Shown here: positions 6,472 through 8,226 of the stretch, piece after piece
Position numbering within the stretch: the stretch's first letter is position 1
Layout of the letters: each line of letters opens with the position of its first letter
Program-made: the position numbers and the translations under genes
The notes under the pieces: model-generated
Seen by the model: the letters and a program-made list of their open reading frames with translations, nothing else
Told to the model about the DNA's origin: nothing
Database searches by the model: none
Assembly (NCBI GenBank): GCA_903923345.1
Contig: CAIXXI010000292.1
Location: 1-8,226, forward strand
Source: an uncultured Burkholderiales bacterium
GTDB taxonomy: Bacteria > Pseudomonadota > Gammaproteobacteria > Burkholderiales > Burkholderiaceae_E
Direction of reading: 5' to 3'
DNA length: 8,226 nucleotides

Positions 6472-7001
6472 ATGCGCAAGGCATCCTGCTCGACCCCACG
6501 GCCGAGCTCGAACCCGCTGCTCGAGCAAGGCTGGCAAGACCGGCCTCACTCGATGGCCTCACCGTCGGCATCCTCGACATTTCCAAGGCGCGCGGCAATG
6601 TGTTCCTAGACCGCATCGACGAGTTGCTGCAGGCGCGCGGCATTGCGGTCAAGCGCTATCGCAAGCCGACCTTCACACGGCCGGCACCCACCGATCTGAC
6701 TCAGCAGATCGCCGCCGAATGCAACCTGGTGATTGAAGGCCTGGCCGACTGAGGCTCGTGTACGTCGTGCTGTATGCATGACATCACGAACCTCGAAGGC
6801 CGAGGCATTCCAGGCGTTGGCGTTGCAACCACCGAGTTCGTGCCGGCTGCGGCAGCGCAATCGAAGTCGCTGGGCTTCGATGCGGCCATGGTCTTCGTTG
6901 CGCATCCGATCCAGGATCGCAGCGATGCAGAGCTTCGCGAGTTGGCCGAGACGGCCTTCCAGCGCATCCTGCAGGAGATTGGCGGGCAGACTGCCGGCTA
7001 G
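6468..7001 (+). CDS. UGSC-family selenoprotein, Sec95 encoded by in-frame UGA
   Basis: A 177-residue protein if the UGA at 6750-6752 is read as selenocysteine; a standard gene caller would split it into a 94-residue and a 75-residue fragment. The order is a TVGILDISKARGN strand-loop (32-44), KRYRKPTFTRPAP (62-74), CNLVIEGLAD (85-94), then U95-G-S-C98-T-S-C-C-M-H-D105, followed by LEGRGIPGVGVATTEF (109-124) and FVAHPI, running to a TAG at 6999-7001. The part after the UGA continues the same fold without a frame change and contains the H-D and G-I-P motifs expected after UGSC. Evidence for recoding is the Cys-rich motif, a SECIS hairpin starting at the UGA, and selB 24 bases downstream. UGSC-containing proteins are a known selenoprotein family, first noted in marine metagenomes, with cysteine replacing Sec in many homologues; the function is unknown. 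U95/C98 form a CxxC-like redox pair. The 4-base overlap with the thioredoxin-like fusion suggests the two proteins work together. Confidence 0.92.
6750..6794 (+). promoter_or_regulatory. Bacterial SECIS element with the selenocysteine UGA
   Basis: A hairpin begins within the UGA. Lower stem: 6751-6754 pairs with 6791-6794; after one C-A mismatch, 6756-6760 pairs with 6785-6789. A small internal loop (6761-6763 facing 6783-6784, including an unpaired U) leads to a 7 bp upper stem, 6764-6770 with 6776-6782, containing one G-U pair. The apical loop is UGUAU (6771-6775) and carries a G-U dinucleotide, as SelB-binding loops do. The upper stem starts 11 bases after the UGA, the same spacing as in E. 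coli fdhF. Folding was done by eye, not by energy calculation. Confidence 0.8.
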
Positions 7002-7013
7002 TGCCCTGGCCAT

Positions 7014-7017
7014 GAGG
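7014..7017 (+). promoter_or_regulatory. Ribosome binding site of selB
   Basis: GAGG, 8 bases before the ATG at 7026, in the 24-base gap after the UGSC stop. It supports the start at 7026 and co-transcription with the upstream genes. Confidence 0.65.
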
Positions 7018-7025
7018 CGGCCCGC

Positions 7026-8226
7026 ATGATCATCGCCACCGCGGGCCATGTCGATCACGGTAAGACCAGCCTGGTGCGGGCTCTGACCGGGATCGACACC
7101 GACCGGCTCGATGAAGAAAAGCGTCGCGGCCTGACCATCGACCTGGGATTTGCCTACACCGATCTGGGTGGCGATGGCCTCACCGGATTCGTCGATGTGC
7201 CCGGGCATGAGCGCTTCGTGCACAACATGGTGGCCGGCATCAGCGAAATCGATCTCGCCTTGCTGGTCGTGGCCGCCGACGACGGACCGATGCCGCAGAC
7301 ACGCGAGCATGTGTCGATTCTCGAATTGCTCGGCGCCCGATCCATGGCGGTGGTCCTGAGCAAGATCGCCATCGTGTCATCCGAGCAGAAGGCACGCGCA
7401 ATCGCGAACATCGCAAGCCTGCTCGAGCCGACCCGATTTGCAGGCGCGCCGGTGTTCGAAGTCGACACGCCGCAAGGCATCGGCCTCGATGCCCTGCGTG
7501 AGCATCTGCGCCGTGCCCGCGCGGCGCATGCTGCAAGGGCACCGCGCGGGCTCTTCAGGATGGCCATTGACCGGGTCTTTGCCGTGGCCGGTGCCGGGAC
7601 GGTGGTCACCGGTGCGGTGCTTTCCGGTCGGGCACAGATTGGAGACATGCTGACGGTCTCCACCGCAGGAACGCCCGTCAGGGTGCGCAGCATTCACGCA
7701 CACAACCAGCCTGCCCAGGACGCGCTGGCCGGGCAACGCTGCGCCTTGAACATCGCGGGCCCGACTCTGCGCCGCGAGGCGATTTCGCGAGGCGATTGGC
7801 TGGTGGCGCCGGACGCGCATGCACCCACCCCACGGGTCGATGTGCTGCTCACCGTCCTGCCAGATGCGCCCCGCGCACTGGCCCATCTGGCGCAGGTTCA
7901 AATTCACCTGGGCGCAGGCACCTTCAATGCGCGCGTGAGCCTGCTGGATGCCCGCAGTCTGCCCGCAGGGGCTTGCGGGCTTGCGCGGCTGATCTTTGAT
8001 GAACCGCTTGCCGCCTTGCATGCGGACCGATTCGTGCTGCGTGATCCGGCTGCACACCGAACGCTGGGTGGCGGTCGAGTCATTGACCCGTTTCCACCGG
8101 AGCGGGGTTCGCGCAGCGCATCTCGACTGGCAGAACTCAAGGCGCTTTCGCATGACGCACCCCACGAAGCCCTGACCGCCTTGCTCGAAGACACACCTCT
8201 GGGCGTTGATCTGGATGATTTCGAGC
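7026..8226 (+). CDS. selB: Selenocysteine-specific elongation factor SelB (3' end missing)
   Basis: GTPase that delivers Sec-tRNA(Sec) to ribosomes stalled at UGA codons followed by a SECIS hairpin. The visible 400 residues start MIIATAGHVDHGKT, the SelB-type P-loop (G1, residues 7-14), with RRGLTIDLGF (G2, 33-42) and DVPGH (G3, 57-61). The EF-Tu-like domain 2 follows, with FRMAIDRVFAVAGAGTVVTG (177-196), and domain 3 ends near GGGRVIDPF (348-356), typical of SelB. The start of the C-terminal winged-helix region that binds SECIS RNA is just visible; the rest lies beyond the right edge (full SelB is about 600-650 residues). Unusually, the G4 motif reads S-K-I-A (112-115) where T/N-K-x-D is expected. 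The gene lies 24 bases after the UGSC selenoprotein and probably shares its operon, linking decoder and client. Confidence 0.95.
   Translation, partial: MIIATAGHVDHGKTSLVRALTGIDTDRLDEEKRRGLTIDLGFAYTDLGGDGLTGFVDVPGHERFVHNMVAGISEIDLALLVVAADDGPMPQTREHVSILELLGARSMAVVLSKIAIVSSEQKARAIANIASLLEPTRFAGAPVFEVDTPQGIGLDALREHLRRARAAHAARAPRGLFRMAIDRVFAVAGAGTVVTGAVLSGRAQIGDMLTVSTAGTPVRVRSIHAHNQPAQDALAGQRCALNIAGPTLRREAISRGDWLVAPDAHAPTPRVDVLLTVLPDAPRALAHLAQVQIHLGAGTFNARVSLLDARSLPAGACGLARLIFDEPLAALHADRFVLRDPAAHRTLGGGRVIDPFPPERGSRSASRLAELKALSHDAPHEALTALLEDTPLGVDLDDFE

Noticed and set aside
6750..6752. UGA read as a true stop, giving a 94-residue protein and a separate 75-residue gene starting at 6774
   Set aside because: The second segment has no ribosome binding site, its ATG lies inside the SECIS apical loop, and the motif and frame continue smoothly across the UGA with selB just downstream.
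1..8226. tRNA (including selC), CRISPR arrays, insertion sequences or transfer boundaries
   Set aside because: None was recognised on either strand, and base composition looks even across the window.

Overview
The window looks like chromosomal DNA of a GC-rich Pseudomonadota, most likely a betaproteobacterium. This rests on the even, high GC content, the tightly packed genes, and the kinds of OxyR, DsbB, NrdJ and SelB proteins present. The lineage is inferred; no rRNA or other phylogenetic marker is in view.

Left part (1-4516): the C-terminal three quarters of an OxyR-type LysR peroxide sensor overlaps tail-to-tail with dsbB on the minus strand. dsbB is divergent from nrdJ, a B12-dependent class II ribonucleotide reductase. 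The 86-base gap between them carries an FNR/Anr-like palindrome. A single M16B zinc peptidase follows nrdJ on the same strand and in the same reading frame, separated only by a UGA and 18 sense codons.

Middle (4517-5034): a small NTF2-like (lumazine-binding-like) gene on the minus strand abuts the peptidase tail-to-tail. It is divergent from the next operon.

Right part (5035-8226): a three-gene plus-strand operon. Gene 1 joins a thioredoxin-like CPTC domain to a large conserved domain of unknown function. Gene 2 overlaps it by ATGA and is a UGSC-family selenoprotein. Its in-frame UGA at 6750-6752 is normally read as a stop, splitting the gene, but it encodes selenocysteine 95 in a U-G-S-C motif and is followed by a bacterial-type SECIS hairpin. 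Gene 3 is selB, the elongation factor that performs this recoding, and it runs off the right edge. The selenoprotein thus sits beside its own decoding factor and a thiol-redox partner. This is the most notable system in the window. Its biochemical reaction is unknown to me.

Many genes here concern thiol or radical redox chemistry (OxyR, DsbB, NrdJ, the thioredoxin-like fusion, UGSC). No tRNA, rRNA, CRISPR array or insertion sequence was seen. selA, selC and selD must lie elsewhere.
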